64,000 bases of DNA, from positions 7,192,001 to 7,256,000 of the forward strand of contig CAVRXH010000006.1 in NCBI GenBank assembly GCA_963725175.1, written 5' to 3'. The translations under genes and the position numbers were made by a program. The stretch's first letter is position 1. Every line of letters begins with the position of its first letter. This DNA comes from DASUBV01 sp963725175. Its GTDB lineage: Bacteria; Actinomycetota; Actinomycetes; Streptosporangiales; Streptosporangiaceae. This document shows, piece by piece, positions 24,008-32,014 of the stretch. A model generated the notes under the pieces. That model was not told where the DNA came from and ran no database searches. It was given only the letters and a program-made list of their open reading frames with translations.

Positions 24008-24988
24008 CTACCAGACGAGTCCATCTAGATGGCTATGGCCGGAAAGCAGGCGAGCCATGCGACCCTGCGCCGCTTCGCGTATGTCAGGCTGGTGGTGGTG
24101 TGCGTAGAGCGCAAGCTTCTCGTACATGTCATAGAAGAGCAGCCGCTCGCGCAGATGCTCGCGCTCGAACAGCTCCGGATACGCGCCGTGCAGCCATCCG
24201 GGGACCTCTGCGAGTGTGGTCTCGTCGAGCCCTCGTCCGCCGGGTGCGGGCGGGAACTCTCGCGCCTTCGCGCACCAGCGCAGGATGATATCGAGCTCGA
24301 CATCCGCTGGCTGAGCCAGCGCCTCCGCGAAGTCGATAAGACCGGTGACGCGTCCTTGGTCGACGATCACGTTGGATCCATGCAGATCACCATGGACGAG
24401 GACGGGTTCGTCGGCGGCGAACAACGCCAGCCGCTCCTGGATCCAGTCGGCGACGTCCGCGAGCAGGCGCGAGTCATGACCGGGCAGTCGCCGGGCAGCC
24501 TCGACCTGCTGGAGCGCCGCGCTCACTACGGGTGGGTGGAACGCAGGCCACGGCTTGCCGGCGAGCGCGTCGGCCAGCCAGGGCGGCAGCAGGTCGGCCG
24601 GGACAGGAACGCGGTGAAGTGCGCGCAACGCATAGCCGAGGCTCTCGACCATTGCTTGGCGCGTGTGCGAGTCCGCCGCCGGCCATACCTCGTACATGGT
24701 TCGGCCGGGCACGCGTTCGGAGACACACCACGGCCCGTCCGGCCCGTCGCCGTGGGCGAGGATCCGGACGTGTGGGACCTCGCTGCCAGCGATCAGGTTG
24801 ACGACTGTAGCCTCGTGGCGAAACGAGTCGCGGAACTGTCCGTTGCTCAGCCGTACGACGTATTCGTCGCCGACCCACACGCGGCTAACCCAGCCGGCCT
24901 TTGGAAGAAAGCGCCCGGTTGCTGGCAGGCCAGCGGCCGCCAGCGTCCTCAGCAGCGCCGGATCGGTAGCCGGCTCGTCGACGAACAC
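24008..24988 (-). CDS. Aminoglycoside phosphotransferase-family kinase
   Basis: 326 residues from a GTG. The protein-kinase-like APH fold is complete: VVRLSNGQFRDSFRHEA for the nucleotide lobe, the catalytic loop VLVHGDLHGSNVIV (Brenner motif with Asp and Asn) and GLIDFAEALAQPADVELD for the metal-binding Asp. The substrate may be an antibiotic or a metabolite. Base and codon use are visibly less GC-rich than in its neighbours and the gene borders a truncated DUF885 gene, so horizontal acquisition is likely. Confidence 0.88.
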   Translation of the reverse strand: MFVDEPATDPALLRTLAAAGLPATGRFLPKAGWVSRVWVGDEYVVRLSNGQFRDSFRHEATVVNLIAGSEVPHVRILAHGDGPDGPWCVSERVPGRTMYEVWPAADSHTRQAMVESLGYALRALHRVPVPADLLPPWLADALAGKPWPAFHPPVVSAALQQVEAARRLPGHDSRLLADVADWIQERLALFAADEPVLVHGDLHGSNVIVDQGRVTGLIDFAEALAQPADVELDIILRWCAKAREFPPAPGGRGLDETTLAEVPGWLHGAYPELFEREHLRERLLFYDMYEKLALYAHHHQPDIREAAQGRMARLLSGHSHLDGLVW

Positions 24989-25249
24989 GGACGGGAAGCT
25001 ACCTGTGCGGCAAGCGAGCCGCCATTGGGTTTTTCGGAAAGCGCCGCCCCGGTCCTCGTGTCGCCGTGGCGGCAGACGGCCCGCGGGCGTCTTGCTGGAG
25101 GGTGGAGCATGAGCGGCGCAGTCCGCTCAGGATCTCGCGCGGCGGTGTCGGCGGCGGCGGCGGGATGGTTGCCTCGCGCTGCCGGGGTAACACAGTCCGC
25201 GACACACCACCGGGCCGGTCCGCCGAATAGCCGGCCCGCAGGCGGAAGG

Positions 25250-26353
25250 ATGCTCGTGCTGTCTTCTCACGCCCGCCAGGCGCTCGCCGCGCTGGCAGCC
25301 GCGGCCGCCGTGCTGGCCGGCGTCACCGGGTGCTCGAACCTGCACATCGCCGATGCCTCGTCATCGCACTCGCCGCACGCCAAGCGCTCCCATCACCGCC
25401 ATGCGCACCATCACAAGAAGCATCACGCGCATGCCAGGGCGCATGCGGCGGGCGGCAGTCCGGACAAGCTGGTGACCGAGCCGAACACCGGGTTCTGGCC
25501 GGCCTACCGGCTGATCCGCCGCGCCAGGCACAGCATCGACCTGACGATGTACGAGCTGGCGGACACCACGGCCGAGCATGACCTGGCGGCGGCGCGCAAG
25601 CGCGGCGTGGACGTCCGGGTGCTGCTGGACCAGCACGAGAGGAGCCTGAACTCCGGCGCCTACCGGTACCTGCGCGACCACCAGGTGAAGGTGGCCTGGT
25701 CCTGGTCGAAGTACACCTACACGCACCAGAAGACGCTGGTCGCCGACGGCACGGCGGTGATCATGACCGCGAACCTGACCAGCCGGTACTACAAGGCCAG
25801 CCGGGACTTCCTGGTCATCGACACCAGCCGCGCGGACGTGTCCGCGATCCGCCGGGTGTTCGACGCGGACTACGCGCACCGCGCGGTCACTCCCGGCGAC
25901 GGCCGGGACCTGGTGTGGTCGCCCACCGACTCGCAGCGCAGGCTGCTGTCGCTGATCGGCCACGCCAAGCACAGCCTGCGCGTATACAGCGAGGAGATGG
26001 GCGATACCACGATGGAGGACGCGCTGATCCGGGCCGCGAAGCGCGGCGTCAGCGTGCGGGTCTGCGGGGAGAACACCGACGGGGAGTACGACAGCGCGTT
26101 CGCCCGGCTCGCCAGGGCCGGGATCAAGATCAGCTACTACGACTCCCCCGACGGCTTCTACATCCACGGCAAGGTCATCGAGGCGGACTACGGCACGGGC
26201 CGCGGCCGGGTGTTCATCGGCTCGGAGAACTTCTCGTCCACGTCGCTGAACCAGAACCGCGAGCTCGGCCTGATCATCTCGCAGAACGCGGTGCTCTCCT
26301 CGATCGCGCGCAGCTTCGCGACCGACTTCCGCAACGGCCGCCGCTTCAAGTAG
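25250..26353 (+). CDS. Phospholipase D-superfamily lipoprotein with His-rich linker
   Basis: 367 residues from the ATG at 25250. The N-terminus is a lipoprotein signal (hydrophobic Ala/Leu core, lipobox VTGC), so it should be anchored on the outer face of the membrane. A linker of about 30 residues is extremely His/Lys/Ala-rich (HHRHAHHHKKHHAHARAHA). Two HKD motifs follow: HQKTLVAD and IHGKVIEAD, each with the downstream Asn of GxxN type (TANLT, SENFS). Two intact HKDs make a complete active site for phosphodiester cleavage of a phospholipid or nucleic acid. The linker may bind metal or respond to pH. Confidence 0.88.
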   Translation: MLVLSSHARQALAALAAAAAVLAGVTGCSNLHIADASSSHSPHAKRSHHRHAHHHKKHHAHARAHAAGGSPDKLVTEPNTGFWPAYRLIRRARHSIDLTMYELADTTAEHDLAAARKRGVDVRVLLDQHERSLNSGAYRYLRDHQVKVAWSWSKYTYTHQKTLVADGTAVIMTANLTSRYYKASRDFLVIDTSRADVSAIRRVFDADYAHRAVTPGDGRDLVWSPTDSQRRLLSLIGHAKHSLRVYSEEMGDTTMEDALIRAAKRGVSVRVCGENTDGEYDSAFARLARAGIKISYYDSPDGFYIHGKVIEADYGTGRGRVFIGSENFSSTSLNQNRELGLIISQNAVLSSIARSFATDFRNGRRFK

Positions 26354-26448
26354 GCACCTGCCCGCGGCGGCGGCCGGACCAGGCTGAACGGCCCCCGGCC
26401 GCTGCCGCGGTTGCCTGGTTCCGGCTCTCCGGCACTGACCGTTGCCTC

Positions 26449-26465
26449 GCCTCTTGCTGTTATCA
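26449..26465 (-). repeat. 17-bp intergenic repeat, copy 6
   Basis: Minus-strand TGATAACAGCAAGAGGC, in the gap between the convergent PLD and alcohol dehydrogenase genes. The flanking CCTCGCC and GGCGAGG could pair and put the repeat in a loop. Confidence 0.78.
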
Positions 26466-26573
26466 GGAGCGGAGTACGGGCGAGGCCAGGCCGACTCAGC
26501 CAGTCGGCTGGGCACCAGGCCGCGTGCCGAGCGGCGGCGTGCACAGCCCGCCGCCTGGCCGTATCGCCGGCCG

Positions 26574-27617
26574 CTAAGCCGACATGTCGATGATGGTGAC
26601 GCCGCCGCCCGCCGCCGGGCGGTCCATCGCCGCGAGCGCGGCGGGCGCGTCGTCCAGGCCGATGACCGCGCTGGTCAGCAGGCCAGGGCTGAGCCGCCCG
26701 GCCGTGATCATCTCCAGCATCGCGGGGTAGTCGCGGGCGGCCATCCCGTGCGTGCCGTGGATCTCCAGCTCGCGTGCGATGGCCAGGTCCATGGGCAGCG
26801 GCGGGGTGGCGGCGGCGCCATGCAGCAGCCCGGCCTGGACGTGCCGCCCGCGCCGCCGCAGGCAGCGCACGGAGGCGACAGCGGTTGGCGCGGAGCCCGC
26901 GGCGTCCACCGACACCTGCGCTCCCCCGCCGGTCAGCTCGGTGATCGCCGCCGCGGTGTCGGGCTGATCGCGGCCGTCGATGGTGACGGCCGCGCCTAGC
27001 TCGCGGGCACGGTCCAGGGCGGCGGCGGAGATGTCGACGGCGATCACCCTGGCACCGAGGGCGGCGCCGATGTGCACGGCGGACAGCCCGACGCCGCCGC
27101 AGCCGTGCACGGCGAGCCAGTCGCCAGGCCGCACCTGGCCGTGCGCGGTGACCGCGCGGAACGCGGTGGCGAACCGGCAGCCGAGAATGGCCGCGTCGGT
27201 GAACGCGATGGATCCGGGCAGGGCCACCAGGTTGGCGTCGGCGGCGTGGATGGCGACCAGCTCGGCGAACGAGCCGGGGCCGGTGAAGCCGGGCTGAGTC
27301 TGGTCCGGGCAGACCTGCGGGTCGCCGGCCAGGCAGTACTCGCAGGTACCGCAGCCGCAGACGAACGGGACGGTCACCCGCTCCCCCGGCCGCCACTTCG
27401 TGACCTCCGGCCCGGCCCGGGTGATGGTCCCGGCGAGCTCATGGCCCGGCGTGTGCGGCAGCCGGACGATCTCGCTGCCCTTCCAGGCATGCCAGTCCGA
27501 GCGGCACAGCCCGGTCGCGCCGACCCGGATGACCACCCCGCCGGGCGGGCACGCGGGCTCTGCCACCTGCGTGACCGCCGGCATGACGCCGGTCCCCTCG
27601 TACACCACTGCCCTCAT
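26574..27617 (-). CDS. Zinc-dependent alcohol dehydrogenase (MDR family)
   Basis: 347 residues. Catalytic zinc ligands are Cys in GATGLCRSDWHAWKG and His-Glu in PHTPGHELAG; the structural zinc is held by the four cysteines of CGCGTCEYCLAGDPQVC. The Rossmann motif is VHGCGGVGLSAVHIGAALGA. The set fits medium-chain NAD(P)-dependent alcohol dehydrogenases, probably acting on a small primary or secondary alcohol. An ATG start at 27617 follows a GC-rich leader; it is a single gene between a repeat copy and a cupin gene on the same strand. Confidence 0.92.
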   Translation of the reverse strand: MRAVVYEGTGVMPAVTQVAEPACPPGGVVIRVGATGLCRSDWHAWKGSEIVRLPHTPGHELAGTITRAGPEVTKWRPGERVTVPFVCGCGTCEYCLAGDPQVCPDQTQPGFTGPGSFAELVAIHAADANLVALPGSIAFTDAAILGCRFATAFRAVTAHGQVRPGDWLAVHGCGGVGLSAVHIGAALGARVIAVDISAAALDRARELGAAVTIDGRDQPDTAAAITELTGGGAQVSVDAAGSAPTAVASVRCLRRRGRHVQAGLLHGAAATPPLPMDLAIARELEIHGTHGMAARDYPAMLEMITAGRLSPGLLTSAVIGLDDAPAALAAMDRPAAGGGVTIIDMSA

Positions 27618-27729
27618 CGGCCGTATCCCCGTGCCAGGCCCGTGCCGTCGCCGCGCATGTGCCCATTATCGGGTTTTCGGGCTAGTTTGGCCGATGCGGA
27701 TAGCTCGCCGGGGACGCCCGGCGGGCGGT

Positions 27730-28149
27730 TCAGGAGCGGGTGTCGCCCGGCGGGTGCTCGGCGAACCACTGCGCGATGCCCGGCATGTGCTCCTCGAAGT
27801 TGCCCGGGGCCGACACGTTGAGCATCCCGGCCCGCTGCGTGCCGCGGTTCTCGAAGTCATGGGTCACGCTGCCCGGCACCAGGACGAGCGACCCGGCGAC
27901 CGCCTCGACCCACTCGGCGCCGACCAGCACGCTCATGGTCCCGGCGAGCACGTAGAACACGTCGTCCTCCGGATGCGAATGCGCGCCAGGACCCTTGGTG
28001 TGCGGGTCGAGCCACCACTCCGAGATCGAGTACCCCGCCGCCGTCTCCGCGCCGTCCGCCTTGAAGACGGCTGAGATCCGGCCCATCGGGTAAGCCCGGC
28101 CCTCCCCCGGCCCCAGCACGACCGGCCGCCGCTCTCCGCTGTCGCCCAT
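27730..28149 (-). CDS. Cupin-domain protein
   Basis: 139 residues from the ATG at 28149, preceded by GAGGGGG. The cupin motifs are GPGAHSHPEDDVFYVLAGTM (two His, one Glu/Asp) and VLVPGSVTHDFENRG (His), a full metal site. The C-terminal SAPGNFEEHMPGIAQWFAEH is a helix often seen in quercetinase-like or polyketide-associated cupins. The substrate is not evident. It could share a transcript with the dehydrogenase downstream, 112 nt away. Confidence 0.85.
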   Translation of the reverse strand: MGDSGERRPVVLGPGEGRAYPMGRISAVFKADGAETAAGYSISEWWLDPHTKGPGAHSHPEDDVFYVLAGTMSVLVGAEWVEAVAGSLVLVPGSVTHDFENRGTQRAGMLNVSAPGNFEEHMPGIAQWFAEHPPGDTRS

Positions 28150-28202
28150 GGTCACCCCCTCACCTGGCCGCCAGTCTAGGCCGAGCCGCCGCCACGGAAG
28201 GC

Positions 28203-28219
28203 GCTTCTTGCTGTTATCA
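28203..28219 (-). repeat. 17-bp intergenic repeat, copy 7
   Basis: Minus-strand TGATAACAGCAAGAAGC, about 55 bp upstream of the cupin gene start, the last copy in the window. Confidence 0.8.
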
Positions 28220-28703
28220 GTAGTGGCGTGCCCGTGCCGCGCGCTCAGCCGGCCTGCCCTGCACCGGGCTCTGGCCTGCGGGCGCTCGTGCCTTTCGGCG
28301 GACCGGATGGGATTGCCCGGGCAACCGTAGCTGGCATTCGCGCCGGGGAAACAGCCCGGCGCGGCCCGTTTCCCTGGCCGGCGGGCGGCTCTGGGCACGG
28401 GGCGGGGGCGGGCGGCCGGCACGGCGGGGGGCGCGCTTCCTCCTGGCCTGGCCCGTGCCGCTCCTGGCCGCGCGGGCCAGGTACGGCCGGCCAGCGGGGC
28501 TGCGCGCCGCGCCGGCCGCGACGACCTGCCGGACCAGCCGGGATCGCTGCCGGCCGCCGGCACCCGGGGCAGTTCCGCGATCCCGATCAGGCTAGCCTTT
28601 CTCTCTCGGCCGCGGGTCTGGCGCTCTCCCGGCGCGTGCGGTTCCCGGCGCCAGGCGCGTGCCCGGCCGCTCCCGCTTCAAGGGCCCTCATTCCAGGCAA
28701 TCA

Positions 28704-28739
28704 TTGTCATTTAGTGGCATCAGCGGCGGTAAGTGACAA
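28704..28739. promoter_or_regulatory. Imperfect palindrome in the NRPS leader
   Basis: TTGTCATTTA and TAAGTGACAA match as inverted repeats at nine of ten positions, with a 16-nt spacer, in the AT-richest part of the leader. It may be the operator of a cluster regulator. Confidence 0.35.
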
Positions 28740-28980
28740 CACGACCCCTTGATGGGCCCCCTCCGCTTACCTAATGTGGGCTTCTGCAACGAAAGCGGCG
28801 GACGGGTGCAAATGATCAGCCCTGTACTCCTGGCTGGCGGCGCGCCAGACGGTACAGCCGTTCCTCGCACAATCCGATTCCAGATGGCGCGGGAAGGCCC
28901 TTAAGACCTAGCACCGGAACCACGCAGGACGCGATCTTCATCTAGGGCGGAACGAGCACATCCGGGAAAGGAGCACCGAG

Positions 28981-30549
28981 GTGCTGCATGGCAGGCAGGT
29001 CAGGCTGCCCAGCGAGCCGGCCCTGCACGAGGTCGTCAGCGGGCACGCCCGCCGCCGGCCGGACTCCCCGGCGCTGACCTGCGGCCCGGACGTGCGGCTG
29101 AGCTACGCGCAGCTCGACGCCAGGGCCAGCCAGTTAGCGCATTACCTGCGCGGCGCGGGCGTCGGGCGCGGGTCGATCGTCGGGGTCTGCGTGGAGCGGT
29201 CGGCGGAGCTGATGATCGCGATCCTCGGCATCCTCAAGGCCGGCGCCGCCTACGTGCCGCTTGACCCGACGTACCCGCCTGACCGGCTGCGCCTGATGGT
29301 CGCCCAGCTCCCGCAGATGGGCCTGATCGCGGTGACCCCGGCGACGGCCGAGTTAGTCCCCGGCGCGGAGCACCTGGACATGGCCGCGCTTGGCCCGCGG
29401 CTGGCCGAGCTGCCGGAGACCGCGCCGCCTGGCGAGCCGTGCGGCGCCGACCTGTGCTACGTGGTCTTCACCTCCGGGTCCACCGGGACGCCCAAGGCGG
29501 TGCCGATCAACCACCGGGGCTGGTACAACCTGCTGTTCTGGCTCCAGGACGAGTACGGGCTCGGGCCGCAGTCCAGCGGCCTGGTGCTCAGCTCGTTCGG
29601 GTTCGACATGACCCAGCGGGCGCTGATGCTGCCGCTGTTCAACGGCGCGTGCCTGCACCTGCTGCCCGGCCGGTATGCCGACGCCCGGCTGGCCTACCGG
29701 CTGATCTCCGAGACGGACGTGGCGACGCTGCACTGCGCGCCGAGCATGATCTACCTGCTCGCCGAGCTGGAGAGCGAGAGGGCGCGCGCGCTGTCGGGCC
29801 TGACTTACCTGTTCATCGGCGGCGAGCCGCTGAACGTGGGCCGGATCGCCGGCTGGGCCGCCAGCCCGGCCAACGGCTGCAAGGTGGCGAACGTCTACGG
29901 GGTGGCCGAGTGCACGGACATCTCCTCCGCGCACCTGCTGTCGGACTTCCCCGCCTACCTGTCCGGGCCGCTGCCCGCCGGCCGGGCGATCCACAACACG
30001 CAGGTCCTCGTCCTGGCGCCGGGCGAGCTGTCGGAGGTCCCCGACGGGGAGACCGGGGAGATCTGCGTGACGGGCACCGGGGTCGGCCCCGGCTACCTGA
30101 ACGCGAGCCCGGCGGACGCGCAGCGGTACACCACCATGACGCTGAACGGCGGCGCGGAGCGGATGTACCGCACCGGCGATCTCGGGTACGCGCGGGACGA
30201 CGGCGAGCTGATCCTGGTCGGCCGGGTGGACGCGCAGGTCAAGATCCGGGGCACCCGGATTGACCTGGGCGACGTGGAGGCCGCGATCCGCCGCCACCCG
30301 CTGGTGCGCGATGTCGCGGTGCTCGCGCTGCCCGACGCCAGCGGCGAGACCGGGCTGGTGGCCGCGCTGCTGCCCGCCAACGGCAGGGTCGACACCCGCG
30401 GCCTGCGCCGCGACCTGCTGGGCGCGCTGCCGGGCAGCATGATCCCGCGGCAGTTCTATGAGGTCGCCGACTTCCCGCTGAACCCGAACGGGAAGATCGA
30501 CCGCCCGGCCCTGGCCCGCCGGCTCGAGCTGGCCGGCCCCGCTGACTAG
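28981..30549 (+). CDS. Free-standing NRPS adenylation protein
   Basis: 522 residues from a GTG with AAAGGAG at 9 nt. All adenylation cores are present: A3 TSGSTGTPKAV, A5 NVYGVAECT, A7 YRTGDLGY, A8 GRVDAQVKIRGTRIDLG and the A10 lysine in NPNGKID. The substrate pocket begins with the usual Asp (FGFDMTQ), so an alpha-amino acid is expected; the pocket residues after it (Met, then Arg at the third pocket position) match no code I know. There is no attached carrier domain; the product adenylate is probably loaded onto the small PCP two genes downstream. Confidence 0.93.
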   Translation: MLHGRQVRLPSEPALHEVVSGHARRRPDSPALTCGPDVRLSYAQLDARASQLAHYLRGAGVGRGSIVGVCVERSAELMIAILGILKAGAAYVPLDPTYPPDRLRLMVAQLPQMGLIAVTPATAELVPGAEHLDMAALGPRLAELPETAPPGEPCGADLCYVVFTSGSTGTPKAVPINHRGWYNLLFWLQDEYGLGPQSSGLVLSSFGFDMTQRALMLPLFNGACLHLLPGRYADARLAYRLISETDVATLHCAPSMIYLLAELESERARALSGLTYLFIGGEPLNVGRIAGWAASPANGCKVANVYGVAECTDISSAHLLSDFPAYLSGPLPAGRAIHNTQVLVLAPGELSEVPDGETGEICVTGTGVGPGYLNASPADAQRYTTMTLNGGAERMYRTGDLGYARDDGELILVGRVDAQVKIRGTRIDLGDVEAAIRRHPLVRDVAVLALPDASGETGLVAALLPANGRVDTRGLRRDLLGALPGSMIPRQFYEVADFPLNPNGKIDRPALARRLELAGPAD

Positions 30550-30587
30550 ACCTGAAGACAAGGATTCGAAGGAAAGGACATCGTGTC

Positions 30588-31532
30588 ATGGCTGACACCA
30601 GCCTCGACAGGCCGGCAGAGGGCATTGCCGCCAACGCCACCATCCCCGACGACATCGCCGACGACATCGCCCGGTTCAGCCAGGACGGCTTCCTGGGCCC
30701 GATCAGGCTCTACGACGAGGCCGAGGCCGCGGAGATGATCCGGGAGATCCGGATCCGCAACCAGGACATGTCCAAGTCGCTGTACGGCAACAACGTGAAC
30801 TACGACCGGCACTTCGACATCCCGCAGATGGCGCGGCATGTCACTCACCCGACGATCATCAAGTACCTGACCGCCATACTCGGCCCCGACGTGCTGCTCT
30901 GGCGCAGCGAGTGGTTCTCCAAGTTCCCCGGCACCAAGGGCACCGAGTGGCACCAGGTCCGCGACTACAGCTACGCGAGCGGCAAGCCGCAGCTGCTGCC
31001 CACCGAGTCGGCCTGGAACGCGTTCATCGACATCACGGTGTGGACCACGTTCACCCCGGCCACCAAGGAGACCGGCTGCATGCGGTTCGTCCGCGGGTCG
31101 CAGCGCCATGAGATCTTCGACGAGCACAAGGCGATCAACACCGGCCGCGAAGAGGGCTACAACGTGGCCTACGCCAAGACCGGCTTCTTCGGCTACAACT
31201 TCTCCGACTTCGTCATCGACCCGAACTGGGAGCCCGCGCCCGAGGACGTGGTCGAGCTGGAGATGACGCCGGGCGAGGCCGTGATCTTCACCGCGTCCTG
31301 CGTGCACGGGTCGCTGCCCAACATCACCCAGCGGGAGACCCGGATGGCGCTGTCCGGCCGGTATGTCCCGACGCACGTGCGGCTCTACCCCGACCAGGAG
31401 ACCTACGTCGCGCACGGCGCCACCTTCGACCTCGCCAACTACGGCGGCGTCCTGGTCGCCGGCGAGAACCGCTACACCCACAACCGGATGCGCGACACCG
31501 ACAACCACGGCAACAAGTTCATCCAGGACTAG
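30588..31532 (+). CDS. SyrB2-like non-haem Fe(II)/2-oxoglutarate enzyme with His-X-Val
   Basis: 314 residues, of the SyrB2 family by overall layout: NYDRHFD, ILGPDVLLWRSEWFSKFPGTKGTEWH, ASGKPQ, TVWTTFTPATKETGCMRF, GFFGYNF and LSGRYVPTHVRLYPD all occur in order. SyrB2-type halogenases chlorinate an amino acid while it is tethered to a carrier protein. Iron ligands His122 and His240 and the 2-oxoglutarate arginine (about 258) are kept. The third position, Asp in hydroxylases and Ala or Gly in halogenases, is Val124 (WHQV). The carboxylate is missing as in halogenases, but Val is unusual, so chlorination is likely yet not certain. It lies between the A protein and the PCP. Confidence 0.88.
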   Translation: MADTSLDRPAEGIAANATIPDDIADDIARFSQDGFLGPIRLYDEAEAAEMIREIRIRNQDMSKSLYGNNVNYDRHFDIPQMARHVTHPTIIKYLTAILGPDVLLWRSEWFSKFPGTKGTEWHQVRDYSYASGKPQLLPTESAWNAFIDITVWTTFTPATKETGCMRFVRGSQRHEIFDEHKAINTGREEGYNVAYAKTGFFGYNFSDFVIDPNWEPAPEDVVELEMTPGEAVIFTASCVHGSLPNITQRETRMALSGRYVPTHVRLYPDQETYVAHGATFDLANYGGVLVAGENRYTHNRMRDTDNHGNKFIQD

Positions 31533-31568
31533 CAGCACTAGCCGTTACCGCCAGGAACGAGGACGCGA

Positions 31569-31796
31569 GTGACATCGCAGACAGTCCATGCCATCTGGAG
31601 CCGTGAGCTTGACCTGCCCGAGTTCTCGGACGACGACGACTTCTTCCAGATCGGCGGGCACTCACTGATCATGACCAGGATCCAGAAGGCCATCGCCGAC
31701 GACCTCGGGGTCGAGATCTCGATGGACAAGTTGCTCCGCGAGTCCACCGTGAGCAGGATCGCCGCCCACATCGACTCGCTGCTGGCCGTCTCCTAG
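31569..31796 (+). CDS. Free-standing peptidyl carrier protein
   Basis: 75 residues, one carrier domain. FFQIGGHSLIMTRI holds Ser32, the 4'-phosphopantetheine site. It starts with GTG after GAGGA. Position directly after the halogenase and close to the stand-alone A protein gives the A-halogenase-T arrangement known from SyrB1/SyrB2 and CytC systems: the amino acid is loaded on this PCP, modified there, and passed on. Confidence 0.93.
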   Translation: MTSQTVHAIWSRELDLPEFSDDDDFFQIGGHSLIMTRIQKAIADDLGVEISMDKLLRESTVSRIAAHIDSLLAVS

Positions 31797-32014
31797 AACC
31801 CGAGCGGGCAGCAGATGAGGACAGCCATGCCGCAGGCGGCTGGAAAGGGGTGACATCGGAGCACGCAGCCTGACAGTACGTGCGGTCACGTACGCCCCAG
31901 CCGAGTTATCGGAACCGGGGTGCGGTCACCAAGGCCCGCCCCGGTTTCTTCCAGGACATGACGGCAGCACCTGCCGTCGGCATTCCCTTGAGTGCATGGC
32001 AAACAGGAGAGCGA
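31797..32014. other. 218-bp gap with a hairpin inside the NRPS operon
   Basis: The gap is unusually long for this operon. It holds an 8-bp inverted repeat (AACCGGGG ... CCCCGGTT, about 31916-31950) followed by a T-rich TTTCTT, which resembles an intrinsic terminator or attenuator, and a 12-codon frame (MRTAMPQAAGKG, from 31815) with a poor ribosome site. Either the methyltransferase has its own promoter here or transcription is tuned at this point. Confidence 0.4.

Larger units (their letters stand above)
28150..28980. other. 831-bp intergenic region before the NRPS cluster
   Basis: No protein gene is supported; long frames here are low-complexity Pro/Gly/Arg translations. The left part holds repeat copy 7. 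Around 28690-28800 the DNA becomes AT-richer and contains an imperfect palindrome (TTGTCATTTA, 28704-28713; TAAGTGACAA, 28730-28739), the likely promoter zone of the NRPS operon. A 30-codon frame starts at 28812 (MISPVLLAGG...) but has a weak ribosome site. The end carries AAAGGAG before the adenylation gene. Confidence 0.6.

Noticed and set aside
28228..28752. 174-codon frame before the NRPS cluster
   Set aside because: Gly/Pro/Arg-rich translation without hydrophobic core or domain pattern, and it runs across the 17-bp repeat flank into the AT-rich promoter zone.
31797..32014. SAM riboswitch upstream of the methyltransferase
   Set aside because: The hairpin is a simple GC stem and I could not find the conserved core sequences of SAM-I or SAM-IV riboswitches.
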